Shown: positions 53,426 to 62,073, counted from the first letter of the stretch. The stretch is DNA of 64,000 nt from Nitrosopumilus sp. (GCF_025699125.1 NZ_JAILWC010000001.1:62001-126000), one strand, 5' to 3'. A program made the numbers and translations. Notes: generated by a model from the sequence alone, not told the origin.

Positions 53426-53962
53426 TCACTTTTTCATTAAAACATCAAATAGATTATCTTGATGAGGTTCTACATATAGCAGAAAATAAGTTTGACTGGC
53501 AAGGTATGTGTTATTAAATCTAAAAATCATTGGATTTATTCTAGCAAGAATATCTCCTATTGCAATCTTTTTTTCTTGAAATTGTATTAGGTGTTCAAAG
53601 AACTGTTCTTTTTCTGATTGTGTGAAATCTTTAGAAAAATAACCAAAAATATGCATTAGAACATTGCTGTGTGTTTTAGTTGTAGGTTCTTTCTCAAATG
53701 CTTTTCTCAAATGCTTTTCATACTCTGTTAAAATTTCTGAAAATTGAATTTTTTTGTTACTTGCAACAATGTTGCCTAAAATTTTTAATTCATTTTGATC
53801 ATGTGCCATTATCATGTATTTATTCATGGCTTGAAACAAAATCAAATTTTTTATTTTGTTTGAAGTCTTTACATTTTCAAATCTCTCAATAACATAATCC
53901 CTGATTTGTTTTTCTGATACTTTTTGTTCTTTTGTATTGAGAGTTTCTTGATTTTTATCCAC
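53426..53962 (-). CDS. YbgA-like protein (DUF1722)
   Basis: A 178-residue protein matching DUF1722: YMIMAHDQNELKILGNIVA, then THSNVLMHIFGYFSKDF and NNTYLASQTYFLLYVEP. In E. coli the ybgA gene lies directly before the photolyase gene phr, and the domain is frequent in light-inducible clusters. Its biochemical role is unknown. It is divergent from the secreted protein gene, with CACTAG elements between, and convergent with the epimerase. Confidence 0.8.
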   Translation of the reverse strand: MDKNQETLNTKEQKVSEKQIRDYVIERFENVKTSNKIKNLILFQAMNKYMIMAHDQNELKILGNIVASNKKIQFSEILTEYEKHLRKAFEKEPTTKTHSNVLMHIFGYFSKDFTQSEKEQFFEHLIQFQEKKIAIGDILARINPMIFRFNNTYLASQTYFLLYVEPHQDNLFDVLMKK

Positions 53963-54013
53963 TTTTGAAATTTATTTTATTTTGCATATAAGGCAGAACG
54001 AATTGTAATCTGT

Positions 54014-54080
54014 TTACCACTAGATTTTTTCTATCTCATCTATTTGGTATTTTTAGCACTAGAATATTATTTAGCACTAG
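54014..54080 (+). promoter_or_regulatory. Three CACTAG elements ahead of the secreted-protein gene
   Basis: TTACCACTAG ends at 54023, AGCACTAG at 54062 and AGCACTAG at 54080. The last two are spaced 18 bases and the final one abuts the TATA-like CTTATATGTA. The same region lies upstream of the DUF1722 gene on the other strand. Confidence 0.65.
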
Positions 54081-54110
54081 CTTATATGTAATGAATGCAA
54101 AATTCCATTA

Positions 54111-55010
54111 ATGAAAACCACAATAACTGCAATCGCAGCGATTCTACTGGTTACATCAGCAACATCTTTTGCTTATGCGGAAGTACCATCCTGGGTTAAG
54201 AACAACGCAGGTTGGTGGGCTGATGGCACTGTCTCAGATACTGAATTTTTAACAGGAATAGAGTTTTTGATCAAAGATGGAATCATTGCAGTACCTCCAA
54301 CAAATGTTTCTTCTGAAAAATCAGATGGTGTTCCAGCTTGGGTTAAGAACAACGCAGGTTGGTGGGCTGAAGGAATCATTTCTGATGATGAATTTGTAAA
54401 TGGTATTCAACATTTAATGATGACTGGATTGATTTCGGTTGTTAATAATGAAGAACCACAACAAATTACTTCTGAATCACAAAACAATGATTCTAAACTA
54501 GCAGAACTTGAAGCAGAACTAGAAAAGTGCTCTGAAATTGTTAAATCTTACAAAAGAATTGATTGCCAAAAACCAATTGAAAAAGCAATAATGTTATACA
54601 AATATCAAATGAATGCTGAGAAATTCATCGTTGGGCCAATTACATACTATTGGTTTGGTATAAATTCTGAAGGAAATGGATTTGAGATTAGTCCAACTGG
54701 ACAACCAATACTTTCAATTCGTATGCTAGCTGAGAATACAAGTTCTGAAATTGTTGCACTAAATTGCACTAGTCCACAAATATGTGCATATGATGTTTGG
54801 GATGGTTCTAAGGCCTTCAAATATTCTGGCATGGATTTTACCAGTGGACAAATTGCACTAAATCCAAATGATTCGAGAGAATTCAATATTCTCTTTGGAC
54901 CAAACATTGGATATGGTGGAACTGAGTTTGAATATGATTCTTCAAAGAATTATGAATTTAGAATCAATGAGAACTTTGGAAGTGCGACCGTCCAATTAAA
55001 CTTGGAATAG
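54111..55010 (+). CDS. Secreted protein with two WVKNNAGWW modules
   Basis: A 299-residue protein. Signal peptide 1-23 ends SFAYA-EV. Two modules follow: PSWVKNNAGWWADGTVSD and PAWVKNNAGWWAEGIISD, each then with an EF-x-x-GI-x-x-L segment. A short coiled coil (SKLAELEAELEKC) and a C-terminal beta domain (180-299) complete it. Exported, function unknown. Its promoter has three CACTAG elements, making it a candidate member of the CarH-like regulon. Confidence 0.75.
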   Translation: MKTTITAIAAILLVTSATSFAYAEVPSWVKNNAGWWADGTVSDTEFLTGIEFLIKDGIIAVPPTNVSSEKSDGVPAWVKNNAGWWAEGIISDDEFVNGIQHLMMTGLISVVNNEEPQQITSESQNNDSKLAELEAELEKCSEIVKSYKRIDCQKPIEKAIMLYKYQMNAEKFIVGPITYYWFGINSEGNGFEISPTGQPILSIRMLAENTSSEIVALNCTSPQICAYDVWDGSKAFKYSGMDFTSGQIALNPNDSREFNILFGPNIGYGGTEFEYDSSKNYEFRINENFGSATVQLNLE

Positions 55011-55020
55011 GCTCTTCCCC

Positions 55021-55040
55021 CTTTTTCCTTTTTATTTTTA
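55021..55040 (+). terminator. T-rich terminator
   Basis: The run CTTTTTCCTTTTTATTTTTA follows the stop at 55010 at 10 bases. The about 200 bases after it up to the eL15 gene show no gene. Confidence 0.45.
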
Positions 55041-55247
55041 TACCTCTCATGTATGGCCGATACTTGGTAATCCGCATTTGCATGCTCAAAGAATTCTCTA
55101 TCTGGATCCGATAAACTCGTTTAGTGGCTTCTGTCTTTAGGGATTCATAGAAAAGCTGGTACGGGGTAACAATAGGGAATATTTGGCCGTGAATATAGTT
55201 AAAGAGAATAGAATGACGATTTTACAGTTATTAATGGGGATTTTTCT

Positions 55248-55712
55248 ATGCCTGATATGCCTAGTCATCAAGACAAAACATGGATCCGACTTTGGAATGA
55301 GAATGCTCCTGAATTACGTGAGCGCATTGTAGGATGGCGTAAACAAAATGCTATCACTAGAATTGACAAACCTAGTAGAATAGAGAGAGCTAGAAGATTA
55401 GGTTACAAAGCAAAACAAGGAATCATTGTTGTCCGAATGAGAGTCGGAACTGGTGGTATGAGAAAACAAAGACCTACTGGTGGTAGGAGACCAAAACATC
55501 TGGGTGTCACAAGAATCAAGGCCGATGATGATATGAAAACTGTTGCAAATAGAAGAGTTCTTGAACGTTACCCAAACATGAAACTTTTAGGTTCATATTT
55601 TATCTACAAAGACGGAATGCATTACTGGTTTGAAGTAATTTTAGCAGATCCACAGCATCCACGAATTGCTCAGGATAAAGAATTAAACAGACAGATTCCT
55701 CAAACTGCATAA
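55248..55712 (+). CDS. rpl15e: Ribosomal protein eL15, short form
   Basis: A 154-residue protein with eL15 landmarks: RIERARRLGYKAKQGIIVVRMRVGTGG, RPKHLGVTRIK and FEVILADPQHPRI. Most archaeal and eukaryotic eL15 are about 190-200 residues. This one ends soon after the DPQHP block and lacks the usual C-terminal RGLTSAGKKGRG part. Start ATG 55248. Confidence 0.9.
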   Translation: MPDMPSHQDKTWIRLWNENAPELRERIVGWRKQNAITRIDKPSRIERARRLGYKAKQGIIVVRMRVGTGGMRKQRPTGGRRPKHLGVTRIKADDDMKTVANRRVLERYPNMKLLGSYFIYKDGMHYWFEVILADPQHPRIAQDKELNRQIPQTA

Positions 55713-55713
55713 G

Positions 55714-56268
55714 TTGAAAACATTATTTTTAGTTTCACTAGTTTTACTTTTTGTAATTTCTCCTGCATACGGACAATCGCTATCTGATGCAACAGGATTA
55801 GTTACTAGACTAGATGTTAAAACGGGTGGACATACTTTTGAAGTTGAAACAGTTTCAAATTTTAATATTCAAGATTTTAATTTTGACAAAGATGAAAAGA
55901 AACTGTCTCTCTTCATAAATAGTGGATTGGAACGTAATTTGGGAGAGTTGCTTATCCCTCAAACACTTTTGGGAGGAAATTTTACATTTTATCTAAACGA
56001 TCAGCCTTATTTCCCGAAAGTTCACTCCAATGAAAAAATTTCTTTTGTTACTTTGAATTTTACTGGTTCTGGTGAAAACAAATTGGAAATTTTTGGAACT
56101 ACTTATCTTGACGGCTTAACTGACAAATCTGAAATAATTCCAGAAGAACTACCGCCATTGCAAAAAGGAGAAACATTGCCTGATTCACTTGGATGGCTGA
56201 TATTGGTAGGATTTTTAGCTGTTGTCTCTGCAGTTGTTGTTGTAAAAATTAAGAAACAAAAATCCTAG
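55714..56268 (+). CDS. Secreted membrane-anchored protein, 184 residues
   Basis: Signal peptide at about 1-20 (ending PAYG-QS), a beta-rich ectodomain (22-145) and a C-terminal membrane segment (about 157-177) followed by KIKKQKS. This layout fits a surface protein anchored at its C-terminus. The start is TTG 55714, one base after the eL15 stop, so it is in that transcript. No family recognised. Confidence 0.7.
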   Translation: MKTLFLVSLVLLFVISPAYGQSLSDATGLVTRLDVKTGGHTFEVETVSNFNIQDFNFDKDEKKLSLFINSGLERNLGELLIPQTLLGGNFTFYLNDQPYFPKVHSNEKISFVTLNFTGSGENKLEIFGTTYLDGLTDKSEIIPEELPPLQKGETLPDSLGWLILVGFLAVVSAVVVVKIKKQKS

Positions 56269-56334
56269 TTTCTATTACTTGAAATCTGATTCTAATACAA
56301 AAACTCTAATAATTTGAGATGTGCCATACAATCA

Positions 56335-56697
56335 ATGAATTATGAAAAATTTTGCTCTGAAATCTTAGCCGCAGATCCAAAAATTAGATTTGCAACAGTT
56401 TACGATGAATGGGCAGTACGCGTTGCAGGTGGGATGAGAGAAGGGATTGAAAATTTGCTTTCTGACCATGCTGAAAAAGAGTTGGTCAATCTCTCAATCA
56501 TGGATTGGAAGGCGCGCAAGGATATGTCAAAATGGCTTGGCATGACAAAATACACTCTGGGTGAATATGATAAAGTAAAACGTTTTTCATTCTATCTTGG
56601 AGATGATCATCTGCTGTTAGTCAGCGCTGAAAAAGATTCCGATACAAATGTTGTAGTTGATGAAGTGATCAAAATTTATTACAAAAATCAAGACTAG
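56335..56697 (+). CDS. Roadblock-like hypothetical protein
   Basis: A 120-residue protein from ATG 56335: IRFATVYDEWAVRVAGGMREG, then ARKDMSKWLGMTKYTLGEYDKVKRFSFYL and LLLVSAEKDSD. This resembles the roadblock/LC7-like fold seen in thaumarchaeal proteins. Roadblock proteins usually bind small GTPases or sensory partners, but none is adjacent. The reading frame opens at 56314, without a good start. Confidence 0.6.
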   Translation: MNYEKFCSEILAADPKIRFATVYDEWAVRVAGGMREGIENLLSDHAEKELVNLSIMDWKARKDMSKWLGMTKYTLGEYDKVKRFSFYLGDDHLLLVSAEKDSDTNVVVDEVIKIYYKNQD

Positions 56698-56703
56698 TCT
56701 TTT

Positions 56704-56784
56704 GTGGATAATGCAAAAATTGCCCTGATTGGAGGGTTTGTCATAGTTGTTGCTTTATCAATATCGCTTGTCTTGATTCACTGA
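56704..56784 (+). CDS. Possible 26-residue single-span membrane peptide
   Basis: GTG 56704 opens 26 codons: a short polar start, then a clear hydrophobic span (IALIGGFVIVVALSISLVLI). It lies 6 bases behind the roadblock-like gene. Small membrane peptides are real in archaea, but support here is composition and spacing only. Confidence 0.35.
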   Translation: MDNAKIALIGGFVIVVALSISLVLIH

Positions 56785-56785
56785 A

Positions 56786-57448
56786 TCAGTCTTCAGCGAG
56801 TAATTTTTGAATTAATGGCTCTATATGTCCAGTCTGTCCAAAAGACACATCTCTGAGAATTCCTTTTCTGTCTACTATGATGGTAGAAGGCGTTCCTTGC
56901 AATGCAAATTTTTCAAAGGTTTCAGCCGAATATTCTTTTGATTTCATATAGTCCTTGACTCTTTGAATGATCTGTTTTTTGTAATCCTCTGATTGAGAAT
57001 CAAAATCGGGGATTTGCGGATATATGAATTGCATTATCTTTTCTTGGCTGATTTCACCCGAAGTCTTTGTTAAATTGTCCATTCCTAACGGAAATGGAAT
57101 CTTGTAAGGTAGTTTTCCGTCTTTGAGCTGTCCGTACATTGAGAGCGCATTCTTTGTCTCGCCAACTACCTCTCCAGTTTCTGCAAGCATCTTCAAATTA
57201 TCCAGCGTATTTTTATCAAAATCTTCAAACGCTGTGGCAAGACCCAAAACTCTGACTCCGTCATCTTTGTATTTGTTGTAGATTTCAATTGCCTCTGGAA
57301 GTGCATGCATAAAACATCCTGGACAATTGACCTGAAATACTTCCAAAATCACAATGTGGTCTTTTTCTTGGTCAAAGTTGGTTGGAGATCCCTGAACCCA
57401 TTCAGAAACCCCGAAATTTGGTACTTTCTCGCCTATTACTGCGCTCAT
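56786..57448 (-). CDS. Thioredoxin-fold redox protein (peroxiredoxin/TlpA-like)
   Basis: A 220-residue thioredoxin-like protein with a CPGC active site (EVFQVNCPGCFMHALPE) and the cis-Pro GTPSTIIVD near residue 190. A long helical insert lies between (about 100-175). No signal peptide, so probably cytoplasmic. It may reduce disulfides or act as a peroxiredoxin. Confidence 0.8.
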   Translation of the reverse strand: MSAVIGEKVPNFGVSEWVQGSPTNFDQEKDHIVILEVFQVNCPGCFMHALPEAIEIYNKYKDDGVRVLGLATAFEDFDKNTLDNLKMLAETGEVVGETKNALSMYGQLKDGKLPYKIPFPLGMDNLTKTSGEISQEKIMQFIYPQIPDFDSQSEDYKKQIIQRVKDYMKSKEYSAETFEKFALQGTPSTIIVDRKGILRDVSFGQTGHIEPLIQKLLAED

Positions 57449-57544
57449 GATGACTGTTGTATTTTTTCCATTAAATACTAATTGATCATTATTCGTAATT
57501 GAGATCTAAAAATCATCTGAAATCTCATTATGCTTTTTCAGATT

Positions 57545-58636
57545 TTATTTAGTTGCTTTTGGAAAAACAACTGTAAACTTTGTTGGATTATTTGTAAAAC
57601 TGATTTTACCATTATGCTGCTCTACGACGTTCTTTACGCTGGAGAGTCCCAAGCCGGTTCCATCTTGTTTCGATGAAACTAGTGGCTCAAAAATCCTCTC
57701 ACCTAATTCATCTGGCACACCAGATCCTGAATCTTGAATCGTGATTTTGATAGAATCTTCTGTTTCGCCAAGTTCGATTGCTATTTGTCCTGATTCATTT
57801 CCTATTGCCTGAACTGCGTTTAACAAAAGATTTCCAAATATGATCTCCATTTTTACCGAGTCACAGTTGTATGTGATGTCGTTTTTTGGAGTGAGAATTG
57901 TTACGTTTGGATTCTCAATCAGTGATAGCGACTTTTGAAGAACTTGTTTTAATGAAACATCTTTTTTATCTAGTGGAATCTTTTGAACATAATTTAGAAC
58001 CTTCTCCACTTGATGGTTCATCCTACTAACAGATTCCTCCATCAATGCCAGTCTTTCCATGACAAAATTATCAATCTCTGTCCCCTTTCTAAGCTTTAGA
58101 ACTCCTACAGACCCTTTAATGACAGTTAGGGGTGTACGTAACTCATGTGCGAGACGTCCTGACAATTCCCCTATTGCTGCCATTCGTTCAGAGCTTACTA
58201 GCTGTTTAGTCTTCTCATGTAGTTCGTCTTCTAATTGGTTCTTTCTTTTTATAAGATCTACTTCTGCGCTTGCAATTTTTGATAAATTTGCATGAAGTTT
58301 TTTATTAAGTTCTTGGGATATTTTTTTCTCTGATTCTAACTGCATGTAGATAATGTCATTTCTTTGTTTGTCAGCTGCATTCAATGCAGCTAATGAATCT
58401 TGAAAAATTCTTTTTGCTTCCGTATTAAGTAATGGTTGGTCCTCTTCTGAATCGATCTTTTTAGTTTGAATCAATGAGGCGGTTGGTTCTACTTCCTCTT
58501 CAATTTCTGAAGACAATTTTTGTGTGTTTTGCTCATATGATTTTTTCTCTTTTTCATAAAACACTGTTCTGTTAGGAGCATTCATGGGATCTGTGTTGTT
58601 TTCATCAAAGTTCTTCCTGACAAGATATTTGCGCAT
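57545..58636 (-). CDS. Soluble histidine kinase
   Basis: A 363-residue kinase from ATG 58636, without membrane segments. A polar N-terminus is followed by coiled coil (about 70-150). HisKA has the His in RLAHELRTPLT. The ATPase has N-box GNLLLNAVQAI, G1 DSGSGVPDELG, F-box IFEPL and G2 GTGLGLS. The likely partners are the response regulators at 58758 and 59432. Confidence 0.9.
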   Translation of the reverse strand: MRKYLVRKNFDENNTDPMNAPNRTVFYEKEKKSYEQNTQKLSSEIEEEVEPTASLIQTKKIDSEEDQPLLNTEAKRIFQDSLAALNAADKQRNDIIYMQLESEKKISQELNKKLHANLSKIASAEVDLIKRKNQLEDELHEKTKQLVSSERMAAIGELSGRLAHELRTPLTVIKGSVGVLKLRKGTEIDNFVMERLALMEESVSRMNHQVEKVLNYVQKIPLDKKDVSLKQVLQKSLSLIENPNVTILTPKNDITYNCDSVKMEIIFGNLLLNAVQAIGNESGQIAIELGETEDSIKITIQDSGSGVPDELGERIFEPLVSSKQDGTGLGLSSVKNVVEQHNGKISFTNNPTKFTVVFPKATK

Positions 58637-58757
58637 AGGCGATATATGAAAAATCAGCATATAGTTTTCTCTTTGTTTGTTTCATACAAACATAATTTGT
58701 TATTTTACTAAATGGTATGTTCTCAACTGTAATTGTTGTAACTGGTTATATGTGGAC

Positions 58758-59342
58758 TCACAAAATTATCTCGTAATAATTTCCCCTATCCTCAATATCT
58801 TGCATTTGTGATACGATTTTGTCTGCTTCTTCATCTTTATTTACGCTAAGGATGAACTCTCCGTCATTACTGATTCCGTTTACACTTCCATATGTTACAC
58901 CGTTGTACACCAGTGGCTTTTTTGTGGAATTGTTTGCAGGTTTTGTTATTTCCTTTTTCATAAGCAGTTGTTTTGAAACTGCCATCACAACCACTCCGGA
59001 ATGAAATGGCTTGAAGATAAAGTCTTTTGCCCCGCCTGTCTTTATTGCGTCGTCAACTAGTTCTTTGTTGTCTTTAGTTGACGCAACTATTATTTTTGCA
59101 TTAGGATCATACTTTCTGATTGCAGCTATTGCAGTCAGGCCATCGACCTTGGGCATCAGTATGTCCATTATCACAACATGTGGTTTTTTAGAGATATACT
59201 GCTCTACTGCTTCCTTCCCGTCTCTTGCTTCATAAAAATAATATCCTATTTGAGCATCTATGAGGATGCTCTTCACTTTCAATCTGAATGCCTCTGAATC
59301 ATCTACGATGAGGATCTTACTGAAGCGCAATGGGTTTGCCAT
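58758..59342 (-). CDS. Response regulator with short C-terminal domain
   Basis: A 194-residue protein. Receiver 1-125 has VDDSEAF, phospho-Asp in VVIMDILMPK, switch Ser/Thr in VASTKD and Lys in FIFKPF. Residues 130-194 are an extra small beta-rich domain (YNGVTYGSVNGISNDGEFI) I do not recognise. It lies 121 bases upstream of the kinase gene in the same direction. Confidence 0.85.
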   Translation of the reverse strand: MANPLRFSKILIVDDSEAFRLKVKSILIDAQIGYYFYEARDGKEAVEQYISKKPHVVIMDILMPKVDGLTAIAAIRKYDPNAKIIVASTKDNKELVDDAIKTGGAKDFIFKPFHSGVVVMAVSKQLLMKKEITKPANNSTKKPLVYNGVTYGSVNGISNDGEFILSVNKDEEADKIVSQMQDIEDRGNYYEIIL

Positions 59343-59431
59343 ATTGAACTGGCGGTTTTATATGATATTATGGATTGTTTGTAATAAAATTACAAACAAC
59401 TCGTAATCTAGCATTTTGGCCTTGTACTTGT

Positions 59432-59821
59432 ATGGGTATTAATCCTCGTGTTGTTGTAGTGGATGACTCGAAATCCAACTTGGATGTTTTTTGCGAGTTC
59501 CTGACTCTGAATAACGTGGATGTTGTGGGACAGGGAAAAAACGGTGTTGAGGCAGTCCAACTTTTTGAGCAATATAATCCGGATGTCGTGTTGGCAGATT
59601 TGGCAATGCCTGTCTATGACGGGTATTTTGCGCTAAACAACATTTTGGCAGTGGATAAAAATGCCAAGGTTGTAATTATCACTGCCTTGGAAGGAAAAAA
59701 AGACACGCCAAAATTATTGAAACTTGGCGCAGTTGACGTTCTGCAAAAACCTATTGATCTGAATCGAGTTGTTGATGTGATAAATAAGATATTCAAAGAA
59801 AAGAAGCTTCTGCAAGTTTAG
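59432..59821 (+). CDS. Single-domain response regulator
   Basis: A 129-residue receiver from ATG 59432: VVVVDDSKSN, VVLADLAMP with the phospho-Asp, VIITAL and VLQKPI with the Lys. The frame upstream to 59375 is probably untranslated. It is divergent from the other response regulator and precedes the HEAT-repeat gene by 69 bases. Confidence 0.85.
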   Translation: MGINPRVVVVDDSKSNLDVFCEFLTLNNVDVVGQGKNGVEAVQLFEQYNPDVVLADLAMPVYDGYFALNNILAVDKNAKVVIITALEGKKDTPKLLKLGAVDVLQKPIDLNRVVDVINKIFKEKKLLQV

Positions 59822-59890
59822 CATGTTTCTAAAATGATTAGACTTTTTTTCAAGTACCCTAATATATGACACACAAAGTTTCAAAACAAA

Positions 59891-60379
59891 TTGCAAGCAG
59901 TGACTGAAGAACGATTGGCTCTTTTTGCTGAAATGGAGTCAAAGTACGAGCAAAAAGACACTGATTATTTTGTATCTCTTTTGGAGCATCCTGATTATGT
60001 GGTTAGAACAAGGGTTGCTTGCATCCTGGTTGATTTTGGTGGAGAAGATAAAGTTCAGTATATCGCCAAAGTTTTAAAAAATGATGAAAATGAACTGGTT
60101 CGGCATGAGGCAGCATTTGCATTGGGCCAGATGAGTTATTCCAGTGCAATCCCACCATTGACTGATGCGACCCTTAATGACCCAAGCATGTTTGTCAGAC
60201 ATGAGGCAGCAATTGCTTTGGGTGTTGTGGGAAATAAAGATGCAAAAGAAGCTCTTCAAAAGGCATTAAACGATCCAGACCTGCCAGTCGTAGAATCTGC
60301 AGTTGTCGCGCTATCTAATATTGAATTTATGGAAAAGTTAAGTAAGAATGAACAGTTTGCAAAGTTAACGGGTGGATGA
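59891..60379 (+). CDS. HEAT-repeat protein
   Basis: A 162-residue protein built of HEAT/PBS-lyase-type repeats: HPDYVVRTRVACILVDFG, then NELVRHEAAFALGQM, MFVRHEAAIALGVVG and LPVVESAVVALSNI. Such scaffolds bind other proteins. It starts at TTG 59891 or GTG 59900, and its stop overlaps the Kazal/cupredoxin gene (ATGA). Confidence 0.75.
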   Translation: MQAVTEERLALFAEMESKYEQKDTDYFVSLLEHPDYVVRTRVACILVDFGGEDKVQYIAKVLKNDENELVRHEAAFALGQMSYSSAIPPLTDATLNDPSMFVRHEAAIALGVVGNKDAKEALQKALNDPDLPVVESAVVALSNIEFMEKLSKNEQFAKLTGG

Positions 60380-61407
60380 GATTGGATTTTTCGGTTGGAA
60401 TTATTGTAATAGTTGGCGTTCTTGCGGCTGTGTCTCTTGGATTCATTGCAATGAATCCTGATGAAATCATTCAACCAAGAATGGTCTCAGTAGAAGAGCC
60501 GACTGTCTGCACAATGGAGTGGAATCCTGTGTGTGGTGTTGATGGTGAAACTTATGGCAATATGTGCATGTTGAATGCCGCTGATGTGAAACTAGATTAT
60601 GCCGGTGAATGTGTGGTTGCAGAACCTGAACCGGAACCTGAACCAACACCAGAACCAGAACCGGAACCTGAACCAACACCAGAACCAACAATGACTATGC
60701 CTGTAACTGGGGCTCACACTGTAAACATTGCTGAAGGTTCTTCAATTCCAGGATGTGAAGAGACAAACGAATGTTACTTGCCTTCTTCAATTACAATTTC
60801 TGTAGGTGATACAGTAACATGGAATAATCCTGACAGTGCAGCTCATACTGTAACTAGTGGAAACATTTCAGATGGACATGACGGTGTCTTTGACTCTGGT
60901 TTGTTTATGTCTGGTTCAACTTTTGAATTTACTTTTGATGAGTCGGGAACTTTTGATTACTTTTGTATGGTTCATCCTTGGATGACTGGTCAAGTTATTG
61001 TCAATGATGTTGAAGAGATGGTAGTAATTGAAGAGCCAACTCCTGAACCAGAACCTGTGATGGAGCCAGAACCTGTGATGGAGCCAGAAGCAATTGCAGA
61101 ACCGGAAAAAACATCTATAGTTTCAATTCCACCTGGCGCTGCAATTCCAGGATGTGAAGAGACAAACGAATGTTACTTGCCTTATGAAATTACTATTTCT
61201 GTTGGTCAAACAGTTACTTGGAGCAATGATGATTCAGCAGCTCATACTGTGAGTAGTGGAACTGTTAATGCCGGAGTGACCGGAGTGTTTGACTCTGGTT
61301 TGTTCATGTCTGGTTCAACTTTTGAGCATACGTTTGAGAAAGCAGGAAAATACGATTACTTTTGCATGGTTCATCCTTGGATGACTGGCGTTGTTATCGT
61401 GGAATGA
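60376..61407 (+). CDS. Secreted Kazal-like plus double-cupredoxin protein
   Basis: A 343-residue protein. One membrane segment or signal is at 6-27. A Kazal-like domain at about 48-80 has CTMEWNPVCGVDGETYGNMC. Pro-Glu-rich linkers separate two copies of a plastocyanin-like domain, each with IPGCEETNECYLP, SAAHTV (His ligand) and FCMVHPWM (Cys, His, Met). It is an exported two-copper electron carrier or copper store. The protease-inhibitor-like domain is unusual in this setting. Confidence 0.85.
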   Translation: MRLDFSVGIIVIVGVLAAVSLGFIAMNPDEIIQPRMVSVEEPTVCTMEWNPVCGVDGETYGNMCMLNAADVKLDYAGECVVAEPEPEPEPTPEPEPEPEPTPEPTMTMPVTGAHTVNIAEGSSIPGCEETNECYLPSSITISVGDTVTWNNPDSAAHTVTSGNISDGHDGVFDSGLFMSGSTFEFTFDESGTFDYFCMVHPWMTGQVIVNDVEEMVVIEEPTPEPEPVMEPEPVMEPEAIAEPEKTSIVSIPPGAAIPGCEETNECYLPYEITISVGQTVTWSNDDSAAHTVSSGTVNAGVTGVFDSGLFMSGSTFEHTFEKAGKYDYFCMVHPWMTGVVIVE

Positions 61408-61581
61408 TGTGTTTCTGATTTTCTAATTTCTAAAATATTCTTAAAAAATTCTTTTATTGTACAAGACTTTCGATAATCAATTACTGATCTTTTAAAAAAA
61501 TTCCATCTGTTAACTTTCGTGGGCTGACAACAAGTAGGAACTTTATTTATTCCTAAAACATCCATAAAACGAGTTTTAAAA

Positions 61582-62073
61582 ATGGAAAATCACGATGTTT
61601 GTCCTTTTTGTGGAGGCAAACCAATTAAAAAAAACCCTTATTCTGATCGAGTAAAAAAAGCAGGTATTGGTGCAGGTGCACTAGAAGTATCAGGTAGTGG
61701 AAATGTGGAAATGGATCCAAATCCTGAAAAAGAAGAATATTTTCTTTGTAATGGTTGCAATCAAAAGTATGTTTGGGCAGATATTGACATTAACTTAATT
61801 CTTAAACATTTGAAAGGTGAAGAAAACATTCCAAAATTGATCAAATATTATTATCCTGATAATGTGTCGTTAACTGATTTGTTGACAAAACATAGAACTG
61901 GCATAGTAAGAAGACACAGTGATAAAGTCTCTTGGCTTTCAAATATGATTATAAAACGTCAACTTTACATTTGTTTTAACTATGACGGCAAAAGAACTTT
62001 CGGCACCTTTATCAGAAAGGAGAAAGAAAAATACTACTATACGATGAAAACCATGGGGGTTCCAAAATTATGA
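61582..62073 (+). CDS. Zinc-ribbon protein, cassette gene 1
   Basis: A 163-residue protein with CPFCGGKPIKK and CNGCNQKYVW forming a zinc ribbon over the first 65 residues. A helical/beta part follows (KYYYPDNVSLTDLLTKHR). Function unknown. A promoter-like ACTTTATTTATTCC lies upstream. It overlaps the next gene by 4 bases, as does that gene with the third. Confidence 0.65.
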   Translation: MENHDVCPFCGGKPIKKNPYSDRVKKAGIGAGALEVSGSGNVEMDPNPEKEEYFLCNGCNQKYVWADIDINLILKHLKGEENIPKLIKYYYPDNVSLTDLLTKHRTGIVRRHSDKVSWLSNMIIKRQLYICFNYDGKRTFGTFIRKEKEKYYYTMKTMGVPKL

